Of a stretch of DNA of 64,000 nt, positions 17,516 through 27,209 are shown in pieces. The DNA comes from Pseudomonadota bacterium. Lineage in GTDB: Bacteria; Pseudomonadota; Gammaproteobacteria; Burkholderiales; Gallionellaceae. Position numbers and translations under genes: made by a program. The notes beneath the pieces were generated by a model. The model had not been told where the DNA came from, ran no database searches, and was given only the letters and a program-made list of their open reading frames with translations. Numbering within the stretch: position 1 is the first letter of the stretch; the number at the start of each line of letters is the position of its first letter. Where the stretch lies: assembly GCA_021782365.1 (NCBI GenBank), contig JAJXVB010000005.1, positions 1 through 64,000 of the forward strand. Reading direction: 5' to 3'.

Positions 17516-18178
17516 ATGAAGCTAGCCCTATTCGATCTGGACAACACCCTTTTAAACGGCGACAGCGATTTCGAGTGGTCGCAATTTCTGATTCGGGCCG
17601 GCGTATTGGACCGCGAGCTCTTCGAATCGAAGAACATCGCGTTTTACGAACAGTACAAGGCAGGGACCCTCGACATCCACGAATTCCTGGATTTCCAGTT
17701 GAAGCCCCTTTCCCGCCATTCGAGAAAAATGCTGGATGAATGGCATCGGGAATTCATGAAGGAAAGCATCATGCCCATGATCACACAGCCTGCTCGCGAT
17801 CTCGTGAAAAAGCATCTGGAAGCCTCCGACATCTGCGCGATCATCACGGCGACCAACAGCTTCGTCACTTCTCCCATCGCGCGCGAGTTCGGCGTCTCCA
17901 ACCTGATCGCGACCGAGCCCGAACACAGGGATGGCGAATTCACCGGGCGCATCTCGGGCACACCCTGCTTCAGGGAGGGGAAGATCACGAGGCTGAACGA
18001 CTGGCTGGGCCTTCATGGCTGGGCGCTGGAGAGCTTCGAGGACACGGTGTTCTACAGCGACTCGCTAAACGACCTGCCTCTGCTTTGCAAGGTGAAGAGC
18101 CCAGTCGCCGCCAATCCCGACGCGACGCTGCGCGCTCATGCAGAACGGCATGGCTGGCGCATCATCAATCTGCACTGA
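17516..18178 (+). CDS. HAD-superfamily IB hydrolase (SerB/CicA-like phosphatase)
   Basis: The 220-residue protein has the HAD motif I FDLDNTLL (nucleophile D8 and acid D10), a helical cap (residues 18-95), motif II ITATNSF and motif IV YSDSLNDLPLL. HAD-IB enzymes include phosphoserine phosphatase and CicA-type proteins; this one is often found beside hda in betaproteobacteria, but its substrate is not known from sequence. Stop and next start overlap (TGATG). Confidence 0.88.
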   Translation: MKLALFDLDNTLLNGDSDFEWSQFLIRAGVLDRELFESKNIAFYEQYKAGTLDIHEFLDFQLKPLSRHSRKMLDEWHREFMKESIMPMITQPARDLVKKHLEASDICAIITATNSFVTSPIAREFGVSNLIATEPEHRDGEFTGRISGTPCFREGKITRLNDWLGLHGWALESFEDTVFYSDSLNDLPLLCKVKSPVAANPDATLRAHAERHGWRIINLH

Positions 18179-18411
18179 TGATCAGGCTCTACGGCAAGAA
18201 GGACTGTCATCTTTGCGACGAAGCCCGATCGATGCTCTCGGGAATTTCTGCGGAATATCTCGACATCTCCGAGGACTTCAGCCTGCTTGCAAGATATGGC
18301 TTGCGCATCCCGGTAATCGCGCGTTCGGACGGCGCTGAACTCGACTGGCCTTTTGACCGGGAAGAACTGAATCGCTTCCTCGCTCAAGCCCTACATGCGC
18401 CAGACCAATAG
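18178..18411 (+). CDS. Small glutaredoxin-family protein
   Basis: This 77-residue protein has the CHLC active site (C10-x2-C13) after a first strand MIRLYGKK and a cis-Pro IPVI near residue 45. It belongs to the glutaredoxin-like DUF836 group, much shorter than classical thioredoxins. It is translationally coupled to the HAD gene (TGATG). Its 3' end overlaps the convergent methyltransferase gene by 21 bases. It probably acts as a thiol-disulfide reductant, with an unknown partner. Confidence 0.82.
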   Translation: MIRLYGKKDCHLCDEARSMLSGISAEYLDISEDFSLLARYGLRIPVIARSDGAELDWPFDREELNRFLAQALHAPDQ

Positions 18412-19167
18412 CGTCGAACGATGCAGGTCATCCACCTCTATGCTGAGGTGAGGTTCCTGGTCAGGCACCGCAAAGGTGCTGCTGATGAAGAGCGTGCCAG
18501 GCCGCATCTCGGATCTTGCCTTTTTCATCAGCCCTTCCATCGGCACGGGAGAGAGATAGGCGAACACCACATCAAACTCGGCCAGGTCGCAATCCCAAAG
18601 GCTGCCCCAGACCACCCTGCAGTTCGGAAGCGCCATGGTGCGCAGCCTGCTGATGAGATAAGGCAGCGGCGCATATTCGATTCCCTTGAAATATCCGTCC
18701 GGGCGGACTCTCGCAAGATGGCTCAGCACCCCTCCCAGCCCCGATCCGAGATCGGCAAAACGGAAAGTCCCCTTGGGGAGCATCTCTTCGAGCGCAACCC
18801 AGACCTTCTCGCTCGAAAGATAGAGCGGGACCTGGGTCTTATAGGCGCTCCAGTAGATCGCGAGCAACGCAATAAAGGCCGCGAGAAAAAATCCGGGAGG
18901 AATGGGGAATGCGAGCATCAGCACGATCGCGGGCGCGAATATTAGCTGGATGAAGAACCACCATATCGCAAGCTTTGCGATGCGGCTCAAGACTGCCGCA
19001 GCAAGGCCCGTGAAGAGCGCGAACAAGTACGGAGCAACGCGGATGCCGAGCAGGCTGAGTATGATATACACAAGCAAAAAAGCTGCACACTGCAAAAGCA
19101 GCGCGGTGAAGGCGGGGGGTATTTTCTTTGCTAACAAGCTAACGAACGAGTCCCGCTTCGACTTCAT
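18391..19167 (-). CDS. Membrane-anchored class I SAM-dependent methyltransferase
   Basis: The 258-residue protein has three to four membrane segments in residues 15-105, then a soluble methyltransferase core. The SAM-binding motif I is FADLGSGLGG near 138-147, with an acidic end to strand 2 at GIEYAP and a later FDVVFAYLSP. The membrane N-terminus is unusual for a small-molecule methyltransferase and places the active site at the inner membrane. It overlaps the DJ-1 gene upstream by 29 bases and the glutaredoxin gene downstream. The substrate is unknown; a quinone, lipid or membrane protein are possibilities. Confidence 0.75.
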   Translation of the reverse strand: MKSKRDSFVSLLAKKIPPAFTALLLQCAAFLLVYIILSLLGIRVAPYLFALFTGLAAAVLSRIAKLAIWWFFIQLIFAPAIVLMLAFPIPPGFFLAAFIALLAIYWSAYKTQVPLYLSSEKVWVALEEMLPKGTFRFADLGSGLGGVLSHLARVRPDGYFKGIEYAPLPYLISRLRTMALPNCRVVWGSLWDCDLAEFDVVFAYLSPVPMEGLMKKARSEMRPGTLFISSTFAVPDQEPHLSIEVDDLHRSTLLVWRM

Positions 19168-19681
19168 CGCGCCTGGCTTTGCCAGAGAGTTTTTCCACGA
19201 GATAAAGCGCGAAATCCATCGCAGTCCCCGGACCGCGAGAGGTGATGATGTTGCCGTCCTCGACCACGGCCGAAGGCTTCAGATGTATGGATGGCTGATC
19301 CTTGAGATACCCGGGATAGCAGGTCGCCTGCCTGCCATCCAGCAGCCCCGCCTCGGCGAGCACGGTGGGCGCTGCGCAGATCGCAGCGATCTGCCTGCCC
19401 GCCTTCGCCATCCTCTTGAGAAGAGCTATCACACGCGGATCCGCCTTCAACCTGTCCGTTCCGGGCTGCCCGCCGGGCAACACGACCATGTCGAAATCGA
19501 GTTGCAGCACCTTGTCGAGAGAGGTGTCGGGCAGGATCGCGATGTTCCTGGCGCCAGAAAGCGGACCATCCTGAAGTCCCGCCAGCGTGACCGCAAGGCC
19601 CGCCCTTCTCAGTATGTTCACGATGGTGACGGCTTCGAGTTCTTCGCTTCCTTCGGCAAACAAGACGAGCACGCTTTTCAT
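19139..19681 (-). CDS. DJ-1/PfpI-family protein (YajL-like)
   Basis: The 180-residue protein has the nucleophile elbow AAICAAP with C102, and the conserved acidic residue in GSEELE near 14-15. VVLPGGQPG and the C-terminal ITSRGPGTAMDFAL are also typical of YajL/DJ-1. Members act as chaperone-like, deglycase or oxidative-stress proteins. It lies between yajQ and the methyltransferase on the same strand. Confidence 0.9.
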   Translation of the reverse strand: MKSVLVLFAEGSEELEAVTIVNILRRAGLAVTLAGLQDGPLSGARNIAILPDTSLDKVLQLDFDMVVLPGGQPGTDRLKADPRVIALLKRMAKAGRQIAAICAAPTVLAEAGLLDGRQATCYPGYLKDQPSIHLKPSAVVEDGNIITSRGPGTAMDFALYLVEKLSGKARRDEVEAGLVR

Positions 19682-19699
19682 GGCTTCCTCCCCTCTGGG

Positions 19700-20188
19700 T
19701 TAGTCGCGGAAATTCTGGTACTGCAGCGGAAATTCGGTAATGGTCTTCTTGACGAATGCGATCGCCGCCTGCAGGTCGTCGCGGCTCTTGCCGGTGACCC
19801 TGACCGCATCGCCCTGTATGCTCGCCTGCACCTTCATCTTGCTGTCCTTGATGTGCTTCACGATCTTCTTGGCGAGCTCGGTTTCCACGCCGACCTTGAT
19901 CTCGCATTCGCGTTTGACCTTGTTGCCGCTGACCTTCTCGATCTTGTCGCTGATCTCGAGGCACCTGATGTCGACGCCGCGCTTTGCGAGCTTGCCGTTC
20001 AGGATGTCCTGGACCTGGTCGAGCTGAAACTCGTTGTCGGCCCAAACGGTGAGCTTCATCTCCGCCTGCTCGACCCTGGCGTCAGAACCCTTGAAATCGA
20101 AGCGCGTGGACACTTCCTTGTTGGTCTGTTCAATCGCGTTCTTGACCTCGGTCTTTTCGACCTCGGATACGATATCGAAGCTAGGCAT
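19700..20188 (-). CDS. yajQ: YajQ-family nucleotide-binding protein
   Basis: This 162-residue protein is full length: [20 protein letters not shown] at the N-terminus, the FDFKGSDA motif, and a C-terminal [14 protein letters not shown]. YajQ proteins have two ferredoxin-like folds. Some bind cyclic di-GMP and modulate transcription factors, others have been linked to nucleic-acid binding; which applies here is unknown. Confidence 0.93.
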   Translation of the reverse strand: MPSFDIVSEVEKTEVKNAIEQTNKEVSTRFDFKGSDARVEQAEMKLTVWADNEFQLDQVQDILNGKLAKRGVDIRCLEISDKIEKVSGNKVKRECEIKVGVETELAKKIVKHIKDSKMKVQASIQGDAVRVTGKSRDDLQAAIAFVKKTITEFPLQYQNFRD

Positions 20189-20217
20189 GGCTCACCCCTC
20201 GTCGGATCAGTCCGGCA

Positions 20218-20529
20218 TCAGCCGAAACTGCATACATAGTTTAATATTTCGTCCGTCTCAATGACGAATTTCCCGTTTGCCGGAACAGAGAACTGGCTGC
20301 CTGCGGCATAGGTCTTGAATTCGGGCTCGTCGTTTATCTTCACACGGCATGTTCCCGAAGTGATCTCCATGATCTCGGGCACGCCTACGTTGAAGGTCAG
20401 CGTGCTCGGCAGGATCACGCCGACGGTCTTCTTCGTGCCGTCCGGAAACAGCACCGAGTGCGACACGCACTTTCCGTCGAAGTATACGTTGCCCTGTTTT
20501 TCCACGCTTACGTTGTTGAATTGTGCCAT
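20218..20529 (-). CDS. ppnP: Pyrimidine/purine nucleoside phosphorylase PpnP
   Basis: This 103-residue cupin-fold protein (formerly DUF1255) has the family blocks [18 protein letters not shown] and [20 protein letters not shown] and ends NYVCSFG. PpnP phosphorolyses a broad range of nucleosides to bases and ribose 1-phosphate. I start at the ATG at 20529 (MAQFNNVSV); the frame extends to 20601 only through argG sequence. It begins two bases after the argG stop, so it is probably cotranscribed with the arginine genes. Confidence 0.93.
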   Translation of the reverse strand: MAQFNNVSVEKQGNVYFDGKCVSHSVLFPDGTKKTVGVILPSTLTFNVGVPEIMEITSGTCRVKINDEPEFKTYAAGSQFSVPANGKFVIETDEILNYVCSFG

Positions 20530-20530
20530 C

Positions 20531-21757
<1,227 letters not shown>

Positions 21758-21761
21758 GATT

Positions 21762-22100
21762 TCAACCCGCCTTGTCTATGAGTAATTCAAATGAAACGAT
21801 AAAACCGACCACCACCATCAGCGCAAGCGCGAGCAGGAAGATCACGTCGGCGACGCGCTCGTAGTTCGCCGCGGAAAGCGGGCGGCGTATCGAGAAGTAG
21901 GACATCGTGGCGCTGACCATGAAGAGCAATCCGTCGAAGGCGAGGAGTTCGACCGCATGGCGGCTGATGCCGTGCTTGGGAATCAGCTTGGCCACGCTGA
22001 TGACCGTCACGCATACGCCCACCATCGTGGCCGAAGTCGGCAGGATGTGGTCAGCCAGACGGCTGGTGACATTCTGATGATCCTCGGCCTTCCTGTGCAT
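21762..22100 (-). CDS. Small three-TM membrane protein between argF and argG
   Basis: The 112-residue protein has three hydrophobic segments: about residues 20-42 ([20 protein letters not shown]), 52-72 and 88-110. I start at the ATG at 22100 ([10 protein letters not shown]), one base after the argF stop; the frame also runs to 22121 inside argF. I do not recognise the family. Its tight position in the arginine run (argG starts 4 bases after its stop) could mean a role in export or sensing, or simple cotranscription. Confidence 0.7.
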   Translation of the reverse strand: MHRKAEDHQNVTSRLADHILPTSATMVGVCVTVISVAKLIPKHGISRHAVELLAFDGLLFMVSATMSYFSIRRPLSAANYERVADVIFLLALALMVVVGFIVSFELLIDKAG

Positions 22101-22101
22101 T

Positions 22102-23022
22102 TCAGCCCGAGATCCTGCCAAGGAGCAGATATTCCATCAGCGCCTTCTGCACATGGAGACGGTTCTCCGCCTCGTCCCACACCACGCTGTGAGGTCCGTC
22201 GATCACGCCGGCGGAGACTTCCTCCCCGCGGTGCGCGGGCAGACAGTGCATGAAAAGCGCATCCTTGGCGGCGACCGCCATCATCTCCTCGTCGACCTGC
22301 CAGTCCGCGAAGTCCTTCATGCGTTCCTCGTTCTCAGACTCGAAGCCCATGCTGGTCCATACGTCTGTGGTCACGAGATCGGCACCTCTTGCCGCCTCCA
22401 TCGGGTCCGAAAATTCCTCGTAGTGGTCTTCGCCGAAGAGGCCCGCGCGTTCGGGCTCGACTTCATAGCCAGGAGGGGTGGATACATGCACGTTGAAGTC
22501 CAGTATCTCGGCCGCCTGCAGCCAGGTGTTGCACATGTTGTTCGAATCGCCTATCCAGGCGACCGTCTTGCCCTTGATGCTGCCCCTGTGCTCGATGTAG
22601 GTGTAGATGTCGGCGAGTATCTGACAGGGATGGTATTCGTTGGTCAGGCCATTGATCACAGGCACGCGCGAATTCGCGGCGAAGCGCTCTATGATGGACT
22701 GCTCGAAGGTTCTTATCATCACGATGTCGGACATCCGCGAGATCACCTGGCCCGCATCCTCGACAGGCTCACCGCGCCCGAGCTGCGAGTCGCGCGTGTT
22801 GAGATAGATCGCGGAGCCGCCAAGCTGCTGCATTCCGGCCTCGAAAGAGAGACGGGTTCGGGTGCTGGCCTTCTCGAATATCATCACCAGCGTGCGGTCG
22901 GTCAGCGGCCAGTATTGCTGGTAGGCCTTGTATCTTTGCTTGATGATCCGGGTGCGCTCAAACAGGTATTCCAGTTCCTCGCGGTCAAGATCCTTGAATT
23001 GCAGGAAATGTTTTACTGCCAT
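22102..23022 (-). CDS. argF: Ornithine carbamoyltransferase
   Basis: The 306-residue enzyme has the carbamoyl-phosphate loop STRTR (in FEKASTRTRLSFE), the HPCQ motif in NEYHPCQILAD, and the ornithine-site HCLPAHRG. It makes citrulline from ornithine and carbamoyl phosphate. I chose MAVKHF at 23022, preceded by GGAAC; a start at 23034 would add four residues. Confidence 0.96.
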   Translation of the reverse strand: MAVKHFLQFKDLDREELEYLFERTRIIKQRYKAYQQYWPLTDRTLVMIFEKASTRTRLSFEAGMQQLGGSAIYLNTRDSQLGRGEPVEDAGQVISRMSDIVMIRTFEQSIIERFAANSRVPVINGLTNEYHPCQILADIYTYIEHRGSIKGKTVAWIGDSNNMCNTWLQAAEILDFNVHVSTPPGYEVEPERAGLFGEDHYEEFSDPMEAARGADLVTTDVWTSMGFESENEERMKDFADWQVDEEMMAVAAKDALFMHCLPAHRGEEVSAGVIDGPHSVVWDEAENRLHVQKALMEYLLLGRISG

Positions 23023-23034
23023 GATGTGTTCCAA

Positions 23035-24207
23035 TCAGGTTTGCAAGAATTCTTTGATGAGCGGGCAAAGAATGTTCACCAGCTGCTCGCCTTCAGCCTC
23101 GGTCATCACCAGCGGCGGCAGGAGGCGGATCACGTTGTCTGCGGTCACATTGATCAAAAGGCCGCGCGCCAATGCCTGCTTCACGATATCGCCGCAGGGC
23201 TTGGCAAGCTCGATGCCTATCATCAGCCCCTGGCCGCGTATCTCGACCACACCCTTCACACCCTGAAGACCGCTCTCGAGATTGCGGCATATCAGCCCGC
23301 CCAGCTTCTCGGCGTGAGGAAGCAATCCATCCTCCTCCAGAATGTTCAGCGTTTCAAGGCCGGCGGTACAGGCCAGCGGATTTCCGCCGAAGGTCGAACC
23401 GTGGTTGCCGGGGCCGAAAGTGCCCGAGGCCTTGCCGGATGCGAGGCATGCGCCTATCGGCACGCCGGAACCCAGGCCTTTGGCAAGCGTCATCACGTCG
23501 GGCAGTATCCCGGCATGCTGATATGCGAACCATTTTCCCGTGCGGCCTATGCCGCACTGCACTTCGTCCAGCATCAAAAGCCAGTCCTGCCCGTCGCATA
23601 TCCTGCGAAGCTCCTGCATGTAGGAAATGTCGCCCTGGCGTATTCCGCCTTCGCCCTGTATCGGTTCGACCAGTATCGCGACCACGCTAGAGTTGTGCTG
23701 GGCGACCTGGCGTATCGCCTCGAGGTCGTTGTAGGGGACGCGCACGAAACCCGTGACCAGCGGCTCGAAGCCGGCCTGCACCTTGCGGTTTCCGGTTGCA
23801 GAAAGAGTGGCCAGCGTGCGGCCGTGGAAAGCCTTTTCCATCACGATGATGGAAGGATTCTCTATGCCCTTCTTGTGGCCATACATGCGCGCCAGCTTGA
23901 TCGCGGCCTCGTTGGCCTCGCAGCCGGAGTTGCAGAAGAAAACCTCCTGCATGGCAGAGAGATTGCAAAGCCTGTCGGCCAGGAGCTCCTGACCTTCCAC
24001 GCGGTACACGTTGGAACAGTGGATCAGCTTGCCGATCTGGGCTGTCAAGGCCGCGGTATAGCGCGGATGCGCATGACCCAGCGTGTTCACCGCGATGCCG
24101 GACAGCCCGTCCAGATAGCGGTTGCCTTCGTTATCCCAAAGCCATGCGCCTTCGCCTCGCGAGAACGAGACGGGAAGCCTGGCATAAGTATTCATCACAT
24201 GCGTCAT
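23035..24207 (-). CDS. argD: Acetylornithine aminotransferase
   Basis: The protein is about 390 residues. PLP-enzyme motifs include FFCNSGCEANEAAIKLAR, the pyridine-ring aspartate in LMLDEVQCGIGRTG, and the Schiff-base lysine in TLAKGLGSG. It converts N-acetylglutamate semialdehyde to N-acetylornithine. The ATG at 24207 follows an AAGG ribosome site; a longer frame to 24294 reaches into the rpsT terminator and is rejected. It is the first gene of the arginine run. Confidence 0.95.
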   Translation of the reverse strand: MTHVMNTYARLPVSFSRGEGAWLWDNEGNRYLDGLSGIAVNTLGHAHPRYTAALTAQIGKLIHCSNVYRVEGQELLADRLCNLSAMQEVFFCNSGCEANEAAIKLARMYGHKKGIENPSIIVMEKAFHGRTLATLSATGNRKVQAGFEPLVTGFVRVPYNDLEAIRQVAQHNSSVVAILVEPIQGEGGIRQGDISYMQELRRICDGQDWLLMLDEVQCGIGRTGKWFAYQHAGILPDVMTLAKGLGSGVPIGACLASGKASGTFGPGNHGSTFGGNPLACTAGLETLNILEEDGLLPHAEKLGGLICRNLESGLQGVKGVVEIRGQGLMIGIELAKPCGDIVKQALARGLLINVTADNVIRLLPPLVMTEAEGEQLVNILCPLIKEFLQT

Positions 24208-24293
24208 ACAGCACCTTAGGTCAAGGAACCCGAAAACCGGTATTGAACCAAACCCTCCAGGCGAGATCAAGGCCGACACCGGACCATAAAACA

Positions 24294-24321
24294 ATCAAGC
24301 CGACATCGCTGTCGGCTTGAT
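24294..24321 (-). terminator. rpsT terminator hairpin
   Basis: ATCAAGCCGACA at 24294-24305 pairs perfectly with TGTCGGCTTGAT at 24310-24321 around a TCGC loop. On the minus strand the stem is followed by TGTTTT, so it should end the rpsT transcript before argD. Confidence 0.75.
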
Positions 24322-24373
24322 AGCGGCTGGAAAACGCCGCCGCGATTCCGCCAAAACGAACCCTACGAAACGA

Positions 24374-24637
24374 TCAGGCCATCGCCTTGATGGCTGCAGA
24401 CAGGCGACTCTTGTGACGCGCTGCCTTGTTCTTGTGTATGATTTTCTTGTCCGCAATGCTGTCGACGGTGCTGACCGAAGACTGGTAAACGGACTGCGCG
24501 ACGGCCTTGTCGCCTGCCTCGATCGCCTTGATCACCTTCTTGATCGCAGTGCGCAATTCAGAACGCAGGCTGCTGTTGTGTGCATTCTGCTTGACCGCCT
24601 GACGCGCGCGCTTACGTGCTTGTGCGCTATTTGCCAT
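24374..24637 (-). CDS. rpsT: 30S ribosomal protein S20
   Basis: The 87-residue, Lys/Arg/Ala-rich protein starts [20 protein letters not shown] and ends in the S20 helix [19 protein letters not shown]. It binds 16S rRNA early in 30S assembly. An AAGGAG-type ribosome site precedes the ATG, and a strong terminator follows. Confidence 0.97.
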   Translation of the reverse strand: MANSAQARKRARQAVKQNAHNSSLRSELRTAIKKVIKAIEAGDKAVAQSVYQSSVSTVDSIADKKIIHKNKAARHKSRLSAAIKAMA

Positions 24638-24847
24638 GAAACTACTCCTTGAATTCAGCTTGCATGAAAGGGTAGCATTCTACCGGGCTTTCCGGACTTG
24701 TGCAACACGAGATTCTGTTTTCATGTGCAACGGCGTTTGACCAATTGGCAACCGGCCTCATCCTTTATGATACAGTAAACCATATATCGCATTTAGTCGG
24801 CGGTTCAGTCGTCCTTATGCCCAGGAATACCAGGATTGGGTTACGCC

Positions 24848-25846
24848 ATGAGTTTACAGCCTCACAAACCTGCCAGACTCGTTTTCTCTTACCTCTTTTC
24901 CGGAGAAGGACAGGGCAGGCTGCTGGATGAGAAAGCCGCACTCGATTGGCTGAAACTCGCCGTCCATCCGGAGAGGGAATATATCTGGCTGCACTTTGAC
25001 AGCCCGCATGGCATAGAAGAACGCTGGCTTCAATACCTCGAGCTCAGCATGACCTTCAAGGATGCATTGCACGAAGAACGGCGCTCATCACGCCTCACCC
25101 GCAGGCACCACGGACTCTTCGCGGTGATGAATGACGTGAATTACGATGCCAGCGGCAAGGAGCCGGAAATCGCCACCCTCTGGGTCAGCCTTCGCCAGCA
25201 CTGGCTTCTGAGCGCATGGGACAAGCCGCTTCGTTCTATCGGCGAACTCGTCAAACTGGTCGATTCCAGACAGACCTTTCCCAGCCCGCTTTCGCTGGTC
25301 ACGCAGCTGCTTTCCGAACAGGCGGACGTCCTGTTTGAAATCCTGCGCAAAATCGCAGATGCCGCCAGCGACATAGAAGACAAGCTCCTGCGAAACAAAT
25401 TGCCAAGACGCTCTTCGCTGGGCTATTTTCGTCGCGACCTCATCAGGCTGCAGAGGCTGCTCGCACCCGAACCCGATTCGATCTTCAGGATAGTGAGCCG
25501 TCCGCCAAAATGGGCGAAGGACGAGGAGCTCGATTACCTGCAATTTGCCACGGAGAATTTCTCTGTCGCAATAAGAGACATGATGAACCTGCAGGAACGC
25601 ATCAGTTTGTTGGGGGAGGATATCGCTGCGCGCGTGGGGGAAAGAACCAATCACAGCCTGTTCATCCTGACTTCCGTGACGGTGATGTCGCTGCCCATGA
25701 CCGTGGTGGGTGCGCTCTTCGGCATGAACGTGGGCGGCATCCCTTTCAAGGGAAGCGATGTTGGGTTCTGGGTATTGTTTCTGATGTCGGTCACCTTGAC
25801 ATTGATAGCGGCATGGCTGATCTTCAGGCTTTTGCGCGAAGGATGA
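24848..25846 (+). CDS. CorA/ZntB-family divalent cation transporter
   Basis: The 332-residue protein has a large cytoplasmic N-domain followed by two C-terminal membrane helices, with the pore motif GMNVGGIP near residue 292. The GMN-x-GG-P form is typical of the ZntB branch (zinc or proton-coupled) more than of classical CorA with GMNFxxMP. I chose the ATG at 24848 over a TTG at 24836. The gene stands alone between rpsT (divergent) and an Mth938 gene. Confidence 0.85.
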   Translation: MSLQPHKPARLVFSYLFSGEGQGRLLDEKAALDWLKLAVHPEREYIWLHFDSPHGIEERWLQYLELSMTFKDALHEERRSSRLTRRHHGLFAVMNDVNYDASGKEPEIATLWVSLRQHWLLSAWDKPLRSIGELVKLVDSRQTFPSPLSLVTQLLSEQADVLFEILRKIADAASDIEDKLLRNKLPRRSSLGYFRRDLIRLQRLLAPEPDSIFRIVSRPPKWAKDEELDYLQFATENFSVAIRDMMNLQERISLLGEDIAARVGERTNHSLFILTSVTVMSLPMTVVGALFGMNVGGIPFKGSDVGFWVLFLMSVTLTLIAAWLIFRLLREG

Positions 25847-25939
25847 GCCTTGGTTCGAACGCGTTATCCTGCGCTCCGACGTTTGACGCGCATCCAGACT
25901 AACCTCTAAACTCGCGGCCAATCCATTGCGAGGCCCCAC

Positions 25940-26311
25940 ATGAAACTGCATCTGGCCAATCTCGGCGACATCAAGCTCTTCACCGGCTACGCGGAAGACC
26001 ATGTCATGGTCAACAAGGAGCGCTTCAACGGCAATATCGTCGTCCTGGCGACCGAAGTGATGAGCGACTGGCCTGTCGCACGCTTCGACGATCTCAATGA
26101 AGCGCACTTCGACTACTTTCTCGACATGAAACCCGAGGTGCTACTCTTGGGCACGGGAAAAACCCAGCGCTTCGCCCATCCCCGCCTCTACCGCAAGCTG
26201 ACCGAAGCCGGCATAGGCGTCGAGTTCATGGACACTCCCGCGGCATGCCGCACATACAACATACTCGTCGCGGAAGACCGCAAGGCGATCGCCGCGATCA
26301 TCATTTCATAG
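25940..26311 (+). CDS. Mth938-like domain protein
   Basis: This 123-residue protein is a full-length Mth938/DUF498-type fold (relatives of NDUFAF3). It has LLLGTGKTQRF near the middle and GVEFMDTPAACRTYNILVAE near the end. These proteins have no settled bacterial function; the mitochondrial relative helps complex I assembly. It starts about 90 bases after the transporter gene and ends 3 bases before moxR. Confidence 0.85.
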   Translation: MKLHLANLGDIKLFTGYAEDHVMVNKERFNGNIVVLATEVMSDWPVARFDDLNEAHFDYFLDMKPEVLLLGTGKTQRFAHPRLYRKLTEAGIGVEFMDTPAACRTYNILVAEDRKAIAAIIIS

Positions 26312-26314
26312 CGC

Positions 26315-27205
26315 ATGACACAGAATCTGCAAAACGTGATCGCGCAAGCAGAAGCCGCGATACTCGGTAAGCCCAGGCAAATCCGCTGTGCGCTCGCCTG
26401 CGTGATCGCAAGGGGCCACCTTCTGATCGAGGATGTTCCGGGGGTTGGCAAGACCACGCTGGCCCATGTTCTGGCGCGCACGCTGGGCCTGCAATTTTCG
26501 CGCATCCAGTTCACCAGCGATCTTCTTCCTGCCGACATCCTCGGCGTATCGGTTTTCGAGCGCGATAACAATCAGTTCAGATTCCACCCCGGTCCGATAT
26601 TCTCTCAGATGCTGCTGGCAGACGAGGTGAACCGCGCAACGCCCAAGGCGCAGAGCGCGCTGCTCGAGGCGATGGAGGAACACCAGGTCACCATCGAGGG
26701 AGAAACACGCAAGCTTCCGGAACCCTTCTTCGTGATCGCAACCCAGAACCCCTCGCACCAGATAGGCACCTATCCCCTGCCAGAATCCCAGCTCGACCGT
26801 TTCCTGATGCGCATACAGATGGGCTATCCCGATCCCGTTGCCGAGCGCGGCCTGCTCTCCGGCACAGACCGCCGCGAGATCATCGCAGGGCTAAAGCCAC
26901 AGATGGATGCGGCAGAACTTTTGGAGCTGCAACAGCGCGCGAAGAAAGTCTTCGTGTCCGACGCGCTTCTCGATTACGTGCAGGCGCTGCTGCGCCACAC
27001 CCGCGAGTCTGCCCAATACGAACAAGGCCTGAGCCCAAGGGCGGGGCTTGCCCTGCTCTCGGCCGCGCGCGCCTGGGCGCTGATCGATGGCAGGAATGCG
27101 GTGATCCCGGAAGACGTGCAAAGCGTGCTGCCCGGCGTGGTGAGCCATAGACTTCCTATGGCGGGAGACCCGGCAGACCTGATCGAAGCGGTGGCGATTC
27201 CGTAA
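26315..27205 (+). CDS. MoxR-family AAA+ ATPase
   Basis: The 296-residue MoxR ATPase has Walker A EDVPGVGKTTLAH near 40-52, Walker B LLADEVNRATPKAQSALLEAMEE and sensor 1 VIATQNP. MoxR proteins act as chaperones that activate partner proteins, commonly with a DUF58 partner. Here a DUF58 gene follows 4 bases downstream and a transglutaminase gene after that, a common three-gene set. Confidence 0.92.
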   Translation: MTQNLQNVIAQAEAAILGKPRQIRCALACVIARGHLLIEDVPGVGKTTLAHVLARTLGLQFSRIQFTSDLLPADILGVSVFERDNNQFRFHPGPIFSQMLLADEVNRATPKAQSALLEAMEEHQVTIEGETRKLPEPFFVIATQNPSHQIGTYPLPESQLDRFLMRIQMGYPDPVAERGLLSGTDRREIIAGLKPQMDAAELLELQQRAKKVFVSDALLDYVQALLRHTRESAQYEQGLSPRAGLALLSAARAWALIDGRNAVIPEDVQSVLPGVVSHRLPMAGDPADLIEAVAIP

Positions 27206-27209
27206 TGCC

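Noticed and set aside
18902-20239. 445-residue plus-strand open frame
   Set aside because: It is antisense to the methyltransferase, DJ-1 and yajQ genes.
22153-24219. 688-residue open frame on the plus strand
   Set aside because: It is antisense to argF and argD, which are certain; its composition is a mirror of their codon bias.
24737-24771. Promoter TTGACC/TATGAT before the ZntB-like gene
   Set aside because: The spacing is 23 bases, too long for sigma-70.
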